From assembly GCA_009784555.1 (NCBI GenBank), contig WRBO01000014.1, positions 1-32,671 of the forward strand: DNA of 32,671 nucleotides. The letters are read 5' to 3'. The notes under the pieces were generated by a model. The model saw only the letters and a list, made by a program, of their open reading frames with translations, made no database searches and was not told the origin of the DNA. Source of the DNA: Bacillota bacterium (GTDB lineage Bacteria > Bacillota > Clostridia > Christensenellales > UBA1242). Within the stretch, counting starts at the first letter, position 1; the number at the start of each line of letters is the position of its first letter. Both the position numbers and the translations under genes were made by a program. Shown here in pieces: positions 7,999 through 21,000 of the stretch.

Positions 7999-8820
7999 TC
8001 GAACCGCATCTTGGGCCATGATGGAATCACTCTCACATATGATTACGGGCGTCATGCCTTTTTTCTTTATATAATCACGAAAAGGTTCAAAAGGAAAATT
8101 CCAATCTGCGGCATCCAAGGTATGATGCTTGCGCTCGCCCTTTTCGTTGTATTCAACCGCCGCCCAATGAACATGCAGGATTTTCAACTTCTCCTCACCT
8201 ATCTCGTTTCCAATGTAATCCAACACTTCGGCAAATTTATCTGGGTTTCTGGATAACTCACCCTGCATTAAACAATTCATATGACCAAAATCCACGGTTG
8301 GGATTATCCGTGGGTCGATTTTGCAAAACTCACAAATTTCTTTGTAATCCCCAATTTCACGGTACTTGCCCATTGTCTCGGCACACAATAAAAACTCTGA
8401 AAGCCCCTCTGCATCCAATTGCTCAACAACACGTTTCAGGTTCTTTGCGGTATTTGAAAGGGCAACATCTCGGTCTAATTGACCTTGCGATGCCAAATGC
8501 ACAACCAATCGCCGCCCGCCCATAGCACGAAGAAGAACCAAGCTATCCCGTATCCATTTATAATTCTTGTCATACGCTTCGTCATTCGCCAAATTGATGA
8601 AATATGGGGCATGGGCGCTGGGCTCTATCCCATATTTTCGACATTCTTCGCCGATTGCCGCGGCGGTTTCCATCGACATTCTGGCACCATGACCAAAGCT
8701 GTATTCATATGCCGTCAGGCCAAATTGCGACAACCATTTCGGCGCATCCAAACTCCTCTTTAACCCCTCGTCATAAAATGCCTTGTCATTGCCTGACGGC
8801 CCAAATCGTATCTTTTCCAT
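7972..8820 (-). CDS. nfo: Endonuclease IV-like TIM-barrel AP endonuclease
   Basis: Zinc-dependent enzyme that incises DNA at abasic sites in base-excision repair. The 282-residue product has the xylose-isomerase-like TIM barrel. Metal-ligand segments appear in order: SAHAPYFINLA (His), LVVHLAS (His), LLCAETMG (Glu), TVDFGHMNC (Asp, His), ILHVHWAAVEY (His) and VIICESD (Glu). The segment aligned to the usual D-R-H ligand pair reads EKGERKHH. This resembles the archaeal-type branch (E-K-G-E-K-x-H) more than E. coli Nfo, so biochemical activity may differ. The N terminus MEKIRFGPSGN is natural for this branch. No Shine-Dalgarno is visible and a TATAAT ends six bases before the ATG. It converges with and overlaps truB. 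Confidence 0.85.
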   Translation of the reverse strand: MEKIRFGPSGNDKAFYDEGLKRSLDAPKWLSQFGLTAYEYSFGHGARMSMETAAAIGEECRKYGIEPSAHAPYFINLANDEAYDKNYKWIRDSLVLLRAMGGRRLVVHLASQGQLDRDVALSNTAKNLKRVVEQLDAEGLSEFLLCAETMGKYREIGDYKEICEFCKIDPRIIPTVDFGHMNCLMQGELSRNPDKFAEVLDYIGNEIGEEKLKILHVHWAAVEYNEKGERKHHTLDAADWNFPFEPFRDYIKKKGMTPVIICESDSIMAQDAVRLMEIFNRD

Positions 8821-8826
8821 GCATCA

Positions 8827-8832
8827 ATTATA
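8827..8832 (-). promoter_or_regulatory. -10 element abutting the nfo start (leaderless start predicted)
   Basis: On the minus strand a perfect TATAAT is followed by TGATGC and then the ATG at 8820. With six bases between the -10 hexamer and the start codon, transcription would begin at the A of ATG. There is no purine-rich ribosome-binding site and no convincing -35 hexamer at 16-18 bases. Confidence 0.6.
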
Positions 8833-8906
8833 CAGGATTCATGCGGGTTTTGCGTGTTTTGTGATTTTCTATACCTGCTATAGCATATCTTTTCCAGCGA
8901 AACTGT

Positions 8907-8936
8907 TTGCAAGATTTTTTGCCATGTGTTTATAAT
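8907..8936 (+). promoter_or_regulatory. Predicted sigma-A promoter of the giant surface-protein gene
   Basis: TTGCAA (8907-8912) and TATAAT (8931-8936) are 18 bases apart. Transcription would start near 8943, giving an 80-base leader. The leader contains a small hairpin GGGT-CTAA-ACCC (8964-8975) and a second imperfect stem between CTTTTCG and CGAAAG just before the ribosome-binding site GAGGAG (9011-9016). The 202-base gap 8821-9022 holds this promoter and the divergent nfo -10, and nothing else I can identify. Confidence 0.75.
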
Positions 8937-9022
8937 AGGACTATAGGATAAAAAGGGCGTATTGGGTCTAAACCCGTTTACGTCTTTTCGCGGACGAAAG
9001 AAGTACAAAAGAGGAGACAGGG

Positions 9023-12000
9023 ATGGCGACAGCAAAACAAGTCAGAAGGCGCACGATGGTGGGATTACTCCTGGTCGCAATTATTGCGGTGGGTTTGGTC
9101 GGCTATATCGCCCTGGGACGGACATATACCGTCAGCTTCAATACACGCGGTGCGGAATATGTCCGCTCAATAAGTGTGTCTCCGCGACACCATCAAAACC
9201 TTGATGACGTGATTCCAATTAACCCTGGATACGTCTTCATGGGATGGATGCCCACAGAGACGAGTTACGGAACATACGTCAGCAACACGTCAGAACTAGG
9301 CAGCACCACCACACTCTTCGCCCATTGGGTGCCCGAAAATTTCCTGGCGCGGCTCTACGTCGACGGGATAAATTACCGCAACATCAATCTAATAGCAGGC
9401 CAGCATCTCGGCCACCTACCTAACGAAGATTGGTTTATCGAGGTCGACAGTCGTATGGCCTTTTCCCAATTTCTGGGGTGGGAGTTTTTTGATATCTTGG
9501 GCAACCGCAGTGAACTGCGCTGGACGGACGAATTCGAGGGGCCTCGCATGTGGGTATTGCACAGTAACTTGACATGGGACCAAATGACCCAACAATATGT
9601 GCCTGAACGTTCGCACGCAATCACCCCCGCTGAACCATTCCGTCCTGAACTGTACGACATGACATTCAATGCAATCGTCCAATGGCGTGATGTTGCATTG
9701 GTGTTCGAGGGTGGCGCAACCCAACCAATTACCGCATTACAATTCAACGACGAAATTGCTATGCCACGTTTCGTAAACACGATGCAACCAAACTTTGCGG
9801 GATGGCGCATGACACGCGTGAACAACGACCTGCACACCATGGGTACCGACAACTTGACTGGCTCGATTACATCTATCGTAAAACCGGGGCACACTTCGGG
9901 CTATGCTGGCACCGTGCGCGACTTGCGTAATCTTAACGAGATGTTTACACGCATCTATTCCGAGTTCGAGGTTCTAAACATCGACTCATTGCTTTACTAT
10001 GTTTCCCGACCATTGGCGGGTTTCCCAACAACACGTGCAATTCACTTCGAGCCTGTGTTCTGGAATGCTGACCGCGTTGTGGATTCCGACGACCCTCTTT
10101 ACAATCGCTCCATCACTCACTCGGCTCAATTCCTTATCCGTGGTTTGGATGGTGGTTTGACCGAAATCCCAACAACTACGGATGGTGACGCCCACCCAAG
10201 CACAACCAGCATCCCTGCACGCCTTGAACCTGGTGCCCGCGTCGTCCTGTACCGTCCGGCAACTGTTGCGGGACGTACATTCCGCTACTTCCAATATTTC
10301 GACGGCCAAGGCAACCTAATTCGCCTTGACGACACGGCGATGAGCTGGGGTATCTACCTACCGGGTCACACCGATTCCATTCTGCACCCAACACACGCAA
10401 CAATTTTCGAGGCTGTGTGGGACATCGCCGACCAAATCACAATAACGTTCGACTACGGTCGCACGGAATTTGGTACGGGCCTACGATTCATTAACTACAT
10501 TGAAACTGAACAAGGCTCCACAATAGGAACCCCGGTCGAGAACGAAACTGACGTGGTGACCAGCGTCACTCAATACATCGGCCAAGAAATAATTCTGCCT
10601 TCCGTTGCGATGTTCGCAATGGCAAACAGGAGCTTCTCTCACTGGGAAGACCCTAATGGTAACTTTGTTGGGGTTGCTGGACAAATCCACGTGGTGGCGG
10701 GCGACCTCATCGACCCTGAAACTGGTGGGTACACATTGGTCGCACGTTGGGTGGACAACCGTGCGAATTTTGCATTTGATTTGAACGGCGGCCGTGATTT
10801 CGCGCCGGACGTTTCCATCATGCGCGGAACTCCTGGACAATCAGTCAACATGCCCGAGGGTCAACCTATCCGCTACGGCTACAACTTTACTGGCTGGATG
10901 TTGGGCGACACTGTGGTCGGTCAAACGGTCACAATTCAAAACCGCCGCCAGGTTATCGTTGCTCAATGGGCACCGCGACCTGTAACAATCAATCTGAACT
11001 ACACATTTGTGGAAAACGGCATGGTGCGCGAGCGTCCGATTTCCATCAATGTCCCATTCGACAGCACAATTCAACTACGCCGTATTACAACTCCTGAATT
11101 TACCCAAAGCGCCCAACTGGTTGGATGGCGTTTCACCGACCGTTTGAACACACGTAATATGGACTTTGCACCAACGCAATCTCTGCGTATTGACGAGGCA
11201 TTCGCCGTGCGTGCAACTGGCTCGTTCGACGACACCGACTTGTTCACACGCGATAACGGAGTTATCAACGGCCGCGAGATTAAAGAAGGCCGTGACTTCG
11301 ACGTCACATTCTTCGGCGACATGGGTGAACACGTTGTGGGCGACAACTTCCACAATGGCACGGGCAACGTTCAACTGCGTTTCATGACACAACAATGGCG
11401 TGGGGGAATCCCTGGTCCTGATGGTGAACCTGGCTCTGGCCGTTCAAACACCGTATCACGTCAACAAATCTACACAATGATTAACAACACCGCGGGCGAA
11501 ACATTTGAACACTATCGTCGCCTGCAAATTACTCACGAACTTACCGGAGTTCTATTCATTCCTGACGCACTTGCGGGCTCAATGCTCTCAAATGCTGCTG
11601 GATGGACTTCTGTCTTTAACCCAAATACGGGTGACTTTACTGGCGGCTCATTGGGTCTGCCAAGCATCCACCACGACTTCACCCGCGACGGTGACGGCAA
11701 CACCGTTAACCTGCGTCTGTACCTGTGGAACGAAAACATGCGAATTTACCCCGTGTGGACTCCGCGAGAGGTCGAGGTCGAGGTCGTTCTGCCGCCTGTT
11801 CCAAATGGCGTAGACGAGGTCACTCCAACCATCCCATCAACATTCACGGGCGACCGCCGCGAACACGCATCCCTGATGTACGAACCTCTCTTCCGCGTGG
11901 CAACCGACCCAATCGAGAGCATCAACCCTGACACAGGTGCAACCGAAACACGTTTCCGCTTCAGCACCTGGAGCGCGCGCTTTGAATTCCGTCACCCAAC

Positions 12001-15000
12001 ACGTATGGTTGGTGGCGAGCGCGAATTACTGCACTACTTTGAACGCTCATGGACTCCTGACCGCTCTGGAACATTGTCCGCCACCGAACGAAACTGGTTC
12101 TTTAGTGTGTACAACGCCGCACCATGGGAATATGTCGGCGATGACGGTACATTGGTCGGGTTGGCTTTCCCTGTAACACGAATTGTTCTGACACGTGTCG
12201 TCCAAGACCTCACAACTTTCGTCATGCGCGTGGAAGACAGTGCCAACATGCACCCAACGCGTAACTACTTTGGTGTGGCAACAATGCCGTTCCAAGGGAA
12301 CGAGTCACTTCCAAACTACAGCCCATTTGGTTACACCGACGGTATTGGTTCGTTGTTCCCAAACATCCGTAACGAGGACAACATGGTCGACTTCCGCATC
12401 GGTGGGGTATTGCCGCGTCCTGACCTTGGCCCTAACGAGTACGAGGAATTCACTCCTGGCATGCGTGGCCTTCAAATTGATAACGACTTGCGTGCCGCCG
12501 CACAAACACGCGGACAACGTGTAAGCCACTTCCGTACTGCTGACGGTCAAATCTTCTTCCCAACAAACGAAAACACCCCTGTGATGGAAGTTCGCCTTCA
12601 CGGTGGTAACCCTGCTGGCGGCATCGTTGGCCCGGGTGCTGGTTTCCCAAACCTGCCTATCGTTGGTCACGCGGTCGAGGATGAACATGGCGTAATCCGC
12701 GACCACAGCGGCAATGAAATTGACCCTGACAACGTTCCTGCGGGCTTGCTTGCATTCATTAACGCTGACGTACTGGGCTCGGTTACATTGCAACCTGTCT
12801 TTACTGCGCTGTACTACCACGTCTTCATCTACTTTGAAACCGACGGCTCAAACATGCCGACCGATGTGCGCGAACGTCTGATGGACAACCCACACACCGA
12901 ATCCGTGCCAAACACCAACTACTTCCGCGTACGCGTTCCTGGCCGCTTTGGTGATGCTGGTACACCTGCTTCCGCTCCTGGTCTGAACAACATTGTCTTG
13001 AACACACCTGGCTTCACGGGTGCCCCTGGTTCCATTACTGGGCCTGGAACATTGTGGCGTGACATGCTGCAATCCCACTTCGGACACTTTGCACAACTAA
13101 ACATGCCAAACGTCGGCCCACGTGTTGACGGTACGGTCGTTCCAATGTTCGCATTGAACAGCAACCATTCGTTCAACATCGGCTCTGGAACTGGTCCTGG
13201 CCCTGGCTACACCCAACTCGACTTCAACTGGGCAACTGGTGCAAACTTCAACGAAATTCACCTCCACCTTGACTGGCGCCCACAACAAATCCAGGCACGC
13301 TTCCACTGGCAGAGCAGTAACGCTATCCAAATCTCACCTGCGACAAACATCGGATACTTTGGCTCAAACGTTAACCTCTGGGGTGACGACGACTTCCCAA
13401 CCAGTCCTCGTCGCCTTGGCTACACCCTCGAGGGATGGACAACCAACTCCACATTTGATGCACGCTTCGGATTTGTCGGCGCGTTAGGCGGAACGGTACA
13501 TGCTGGTGACCAACCTGGCGGAACTCCGCAAATCGGCAACTTCTACATGAACCCGCCTGCATTCGCCGAAGTCAACAGCACTTTCCTCAACGTCGACCTG
13601 TACGCCGCGTATCTGGGTCTACCAATGCCTGTCCAATTCATTCTGGTGGATGTGGATAACGCCGCCGCACGTCCGACATATGTACACAACGACGCATTCA
13701 GCACCGAAAACCGCTTCGGCCTTGCCGACCCGACCGAGGGGCCTGACTCCGCACGTAACGTGTTTACACCACAAAACATTTCGGGGATGGGAACTGGTCT
13801 TTGGGCTCTGAACCTGCCTGATGCACGTTTCGGCGACCAAATCAACCTTGACGAACGTCCAACCGCGTTCCACCACGGTGTCTCCGCCAACATCTTCTTC
13901 CAATACTGGTACTACAACACGTTCGAGGCCGAGGGCTCCGGATTTGTCCAGGTTCCTCGCCGTATCGTCCCAACATCTGCGGGATTGATATTCAACTTGA
14001 ATGACTTAAGTTTGATTGACCCAATCACAAACACATGGCGCAACAACCCATCGGTCTTCCAAATCCACTCACGCTTTACCCAAGGCGACACCCCATTCTT
14101 CGCCTTCGACACCAGCAACGCAATCACAGGCCGCGCCCGTAACAACGGCACGGTAGGGGGGACCAGTGTCTGGAACGAAGAACAACTAGGAAACAGTGTC
14201 AGCCAAATGCAAAACGGGGAAGACGGATTGCTGCGTGACATTCTCAACCTGCACGTTGCACCGGGCGATTACTTTGTTCCTATGATTGACCGTGCCGACC
14301 CAACGGGGTACACGGGCGACTACATCTTCCACGTCAACGACCGCGGAACAACACCAACACAACCGGGCGGGGCCGACGACTGGGCATTGCCATTCCACGT
14401 TAACGCTGAACGTACCGAACGTGTTGCAAACATCGACGTCACCGACGGGTTCAACATTCGCACAATCAACAACCCAATGAACCTGTACCAAACCCTGATT
14501 TACAACAGCAACCCTGCCTCTGGCCCTGTTGTGGATAACCGTTTCATCCGTTTCGGTTACGAACTAATAGGTTTCAGCGCAGTCACAAACGCTGGTCATG
14601 TGACCGACGAACACATCCGTGAAAGATACTTCTTCAGTCCAGCATTCATCACCAGTGTCGAGGGTGCGCAATTCTCGGCCGCTATGAACATTCCAACATT
14701 GACGGTGTCAAACAACACTTTGTTCCGTCACGCATTCATTCGCGCGGACGGTACGGGAATGGCTCCATCGGTTGTCCTACGTCCTATCTGGCGCGCGATG
14801 AACGTTGAATTGATGATGTTCATGGGCGACACAACGTTGGAACACACCGAACTGACAAACTGGCCACGTGATGTACTGGGAATGCCAACCTCTGCGGGCC
14901 AGCCTAACTGGACTGGGTTCCCATCCCAAGGTCGTCTTGTAACCACCTTCGAGGACGTAATCAATCTGCCACTACTTGACGTAGCGGCCGAGGACAGCGG

Positions 15001-18000
15001 TTACTTCCACACTGGATTCCGTTGGGCCGAAACACAATGGTATCTGAACAACACCCCTGGGTTCCCAATTGAATGGAACAACTTCCGTGATTACTTTGTT
15101 CGTCCGCTTGACACCGAACTTGCCCGCCGTGACTACAACCACGGCCTGCGCGAGAGCTGGCCAAAAATCTGGTTCGAGGCTCAATGGCAAGAAACCTTCA
15201 GTGTCACCGTCAACTTCCACATGGCACACCGTGACTTGGATACGGGCGACATGATTTTCACAAACCCTAACGAACTGCCGTCCGAGGCCCTCGAAACACG
15301 TATCGTCTCTATGGCACCAACACGAATTAACGTCGGTACGACCGCCAACCCTGTGTGGGAATGGAAAACACAATTAGTAGGCAGCTCGCTCTTCCTCATC
15401 ACCGAATTCCGCTTACCAAACTTGGATGACCTTGACCTCGATAACGGTCCCGACCTATACGGTCTGACATCACGCGGTTGGTACAGCCACCGCGGCCTGA
15501 CCGACGGCTTCCGCCTGGGGGCCGAGGGCGACATGCTACGTTTCCGTAACGGTGACCGTCAAACGGCATGGAACAACAACACTCCTGTGACATTCATTCC
15601 TGGCGGAATGGGCGGGGTAGTTCCATTTGAAACTGACCTATACCTCTTATATGACTACGCGCGCGGACACATTGAATTCCGCTCCGAGGGCGGCCCTGGC
15701 ACCCTCGTACCTCCACCAAGACAAAACGTACTCCAAGGCGAAGAAATCTTCTTCAATACCCAGGCCGAAACATCAATCATCCGCTACGGCCGCTCATTCC
15801 TTGGATGGCGCTTTGCTGGACACTTGACACCTACAACCGCGGGCACATCGGTCGTTGTTCCGTACCAACCATACTTGGATTGGGTCGCGGCAAACACATC
15901 ATCACACCACTCGCTGGAATTCCCATTCCCAATCTATACCGCGGTTAACCCATTCACCGTCCAATTTACCGCACTGCCGGTAATGGTTGTGAACGAAACC
16001 ACGGGCGAACTGGAACAACTCACCGACGGAAACGGTGACCCTGTATACCGCTTCCAAGACGGTGCAATCATCATCATGCAAGCCGTATGGCACGAGGTTC
16101 TGGTTCCAATCGTTTTCCACAACGATGCATCAATCCCTGGGGTAATCCAAGGCGACTTTGACGGCGTATCCGTTCTTTACGGAACACGTTTCCTTGACGC
16201 TGATGTTGACGGAAATGCTGACTTCCTGCCGTTCCTTCAAAACAACCACCCAATTCGTGCGGGCCACAGGTTCGAGGGTTGGTACTTCACACCAACCGCG
16301 TTCATGCCGAACCCAGTTGTTCAAAACCACCACGACGTTCAGTTATTTAGTGCCATTGACCCATCACGTAACGTGGTCGACGGGCCGAACTACCACCACA
16401 TGGTAGACAGCCAAGTTGCGGTAAATCTGCACGCCCGTTTCGTTCCAAACCACTTCAGGTTTAACTTCAACGCAAACCACAACGATGCAACGTTCCCGGC
16501 TGGAAACTCACGCCCAACTGCTACGGAAACTCTACCTGCATTCCCTGGTACTGGGTTTGAACGCGCCTACACATTCGGTTCACGTATCGACAACCTGCTG
16601 GATATCCAAATCGTTAACCCAATGGCACGTTTCGTTGGTTGGTCTCTGACTACTGACGATGTATCAAACGTCATGAACCCTGCATTGGGCGTGTCCGCCG
16701 TTCGCTTGGGCTCATCAAACGCCGCAACCTCGGACGAGTTCATCTTGGACGTTGACACGGCAATGCGCGCTGGAACGCCAATCGGAACAAACCCTGACGG
16801 CTCCTTGGTATTTGAAATCACCCTTCACGCAATCTGGTCCCAAGAAGAGGTCATGATTTCCTACATCGCGGGTGCTGGCGCAACCGGGGCAACAGTAGCC
16901 CAGGCCGCCTACCTCTTCGTCGACGGTATTCGTCACATTGTTGGCGGTGACAACGCAATGACCATCGGTGCTAACGCAATCGACCACCGCACATACGGTG
17001 TCATGGTCGTTGACGCAACTGGATTTGACCGTCCTGGTTACAACTTCTTGGGATGGCTCCCAACCCAGGCCGCTCGCGTCGTCCCTGGTACAAACCCATT
17101 GGGCAGATTCTTGGGGCACGGGACACTCGACCGAATTTTCTTCCCTGGCGAATTCCTGCCTTCAATCCGCGAGAGTATGACAATGGTCGCCGTATGGGTT
17201 CCACACGGGCCATTGACTGCAACACCTACATTGATTGCATCTAACGTATCTCTGGACGGCCTGGCCGAAAATTCAAAGAGCATCCACTCCATCGCCGCAA
17301 TCACCACACCAATCACAACCGCCGCACAAATCGTCTTGGTACCGCGCGGTGCGGAATTGGCTCGCAGTACAATCGTCGCAACAAACGCTGTCCACGTTGG
17401 ATTGCCTGCGCCATTAACGCGTGGGGGGGAAAGTGCCCGCCTTGCTCCTGGCGCAATCATCACCGCCGCATTGGAATGGGTATTCATCAACGATGGTCTG
17501 GTCGGATTTGACGGCCCAGTTGTTGGAAACATCATTACTGGCTCGGTAAACCCACACACAGGCGCGGTAATAAGTGCATTCCGCGAATACATCGTCGCCC
17601 AAGGTAACTTGGTACTAACATTCATGGACGGCAGCACAACTAACGTCGACACGGACGTGCCATATGTCTTCACACACCGCACGACAAAATACCGCTTCGA
17701 CGCTTACGGACAAACATGGGGCATCTTGTATACTGCGGGCTCAACTCGAACTCTGCTCGGGTTCCCATCCGCACGTGCTTCGGATGCTGTCGGAACAATC
17801 GGCCCTGTTGAAATGGCTGGCGTGACTGCATTGGCACCGTACGCATTCGCTTACTTGAACTCTGGCATTACAACAATCAATGTGACTGGCGTACAAACAA
17901 TTCCGTCACGCGCGTTCTACAACATCAACAACGTTGCGACTCTGCGCCTGCCTAACAACCCTGACTTGGTAATCGCACACGACTTTGTCGCTGGTTTCAA

Positions 18001-21000
18001 CCCTGCATTGGCCAGTGTACGCTTCGGCACAACAAACGAAGAAGTTCTCGAACTCAACGGCGACCGCACAATCGAAACATTTGAATTCATGGGCGTCCCA
18101 AGCATGTTGGTCGAAACAATCGACGGCGACATCAGTCGCATCATCTACACATTGACCAGTGCCGATTTCATGACAACAGAGGTCAACATGGACTTCACAA
18201 CGGGCGAGGTTCAAATCAATGAATACGCTCTGTGGAACTTCGTGCCAATTCAAATGACCGAATTGCGTATCGGCGGCTTCACACCACTCCTGGGAACCCA
18301 GGAAGGTCTGCGCCGCGCGCACTTCTTCGGAACGGCATACGCGTACTTGATGGCCTCATTGCCACACACACTCCAAGAAATCTTCGTGGGCGAAAACATC
18401 CGCGAACTTGACTGGACACTGGTCGCATCGCTGACATTGCCGCGCGGTATGACAATTGAATACGACCCAACGGCATCACGTATTCGCTTGGCTGGACACG
18501 CTGGCATCCTGTCGGTCGTCGGCGGGGCAAACGGTTTCCCTGTCTTCCTGTCTACCTTGGCATTGGCAAACACATACCAAAACGCCACGGCATCTAACCT
18601 CGCACGTATCGAAGGGAACAGCCGTTTCCAAACACGCGCAAAGACTCTCACATTCAACAGCGGCGACTCAAACGACGAATTCGCTCTTGGTGCATTGGAA
18701 TTCGAGCACATGACCGCATGGGGAATGCCATTCACGTTCCCTGCACCGCGTGCTGACTTTGTTCGCCCTGGCTATGCATTCATCGGATGGAAATTGGTAA
18801 TGAACGCCGACCAAATCGCGGCTGGCACACCGCCATACATCATCTTCCCGCGCGGCGACACACGCACATTGGCCATGACATTCACAAACACAACAATGTA
18901 CGTCCAAAGCACGGCAACATTCATCGCTCAATGGCGTGTTGTCTACGCCGAATTCATCGGCCTAGAACGTGTCAGCCAAGCCTTTGAAATGTTCGACGAA
19001 ATAGAGGTCAACGCAAACATCGGTATCGCAAACGCCGCTGGCGACGACGTGACACGCATGTCATCGGGCCACAGCGCAGACATGAGCATCCACGGAACAC
19101 GTTTCTTCATGGCACACACTGACCAGGGTTTCATCGGGCCGTCTGGACACCACTATGGAATCGTCGGCTGGACAACGGTTGCCCGTTCCGCAACATTCGA
19201 CATTGACGAATGGATGTGGGACAACGCGGCTGACGCCACACGCATCATGCCAATCCACCCACAACACATGACACCTGCACAACGCCTTGCATGGTTGCAC
19301 ATCTTGGACGAGGACAACTTCGTAACCTTCTACGCGCTGTATGGTCGCCGCTCGCCTAACATCGAATTCGTGGCAAGTACAATGACCCACGACATCGGCA
19401 CAATGGTAATTAACGGTGTCGCCGCACAAAGGAACACAACGATAGAGTTCGAGCAAAACGGCCACATGACAATCCCTGCCTGGGGCCCATACATCCCTGC
19501 GGGTCAAAACGCGGGCTTCCTGCGCCCTGTGGTAGAGGTTGCTGCACGTGGCTTCATGATGACCGCTGGCATGTTGACGGGGGACATCTACATCGGTGAA
19601 CACGTCCGCGCCATCCGCGAGAGCGCGTTCGAGGAAACCCACGCAAGCAGCCTGACCTTCGCAATCAACGAAACTCGCTTCGATGCACACCGTCAAAACC
19701 CTGCAACACCAAGCTTCGTTATCGAACAAAACGCATTTGCGCGTAACGTGGTAATGGGCGGGGAAATCATCATCCCATCACACACAGAGGTCATCAGTCA
19801 ACGTGCCTTCATCGAAAACCACGCCGTAACGGCGATAGGGATGAGTTCGGGCACTCCACGCCTAACAACAATCGGTGCCTCTGCGTTCGAGGGCAGCTAT
19901 CTTATCCAAGAATTCTTTGTCCTGCCGCGCACCCTGCACACAATTGGACTGTTCGCGTTCACGCTGACAAACATCTCCGCGTTTGAAACCGAAAACGACA
20001 TCGACGACATGGCCGCCGCGGCATACCACTTCCGTTCTGGAATTGGGGCATACGACGGTATGGCAATGTTCGCCGTTGACGGCCACTTGGTAATCCACGA
20101 GGAAAGCAACGACCGCTTCTCCCTGATGCTCTACGCTCCGGGCGCACAAGACGCTGTCTTCAACGTCGGTACACTATGGAACACATTGCCTGAACTGACA
20201 CACATAGGCAACTACGCATTCAGCCGCCACGAATGGGTACGCTCAATCGTCCTGCCTGACGCAATCACATTGGGCCACGGTGTCTTCGCCTACGCATTCT
20301 CGCTTCTGCACGTCTACGTTGAACACGAAAACCCAATTGGCTCTGGCGGATTGCTGACAAATGTAACGTCCAGTATGAACGCATTCTACGGCCTGCCAAG
20401 TGTCTCAATCCGTCTGGTAACAATCGAGGACCCATTGGTCGCAATGCCGCGCATCTTCCTGCCGCTCGACATCTCCAACGTCCACAACTGGCGTATCTTC
20501 CTGGCCGAACAAATGATGCTCGACCCAACATATGTCCAAGTCGTCAATGCGGGCGTCGGCCGTCACCCTGACCACGTCGCCCTTGATATGGCCGCCGCTC
20601 AAATCGTTATCAACATGATAACGGCTCTGGGGCCTGCCGCTGACCTGACAATCGGCGATGCCGCGGCCGTCGCCGCCGCGCGCGATGCCTTCGACGATCT
20701 CACCACCTTCCAACAAGACCACGTTACAAACATCGCATTCCTCCTTGCCGCTGAAATGCGCATCATGGAACTGGTGCTAGAGGGTATCCAAGCCGATGTC
20801 GACGCCGTCGTTGCTATGGTCGCCGCATTGTACGACCGCGTATTGACCCTGGCTGACGAGGCCGATGTCATCGCCGCCCGTGCCGCGTTCGATGCACTAC
20901 CGGAAGAAGCAGGCCTACTGGTAAACCTCGCGGGCCTTGACCTTGTCATCACAATCGCCGAGGGTCAAATCCAAGCTCTCCATGACCAGGCCGCCGCCGA

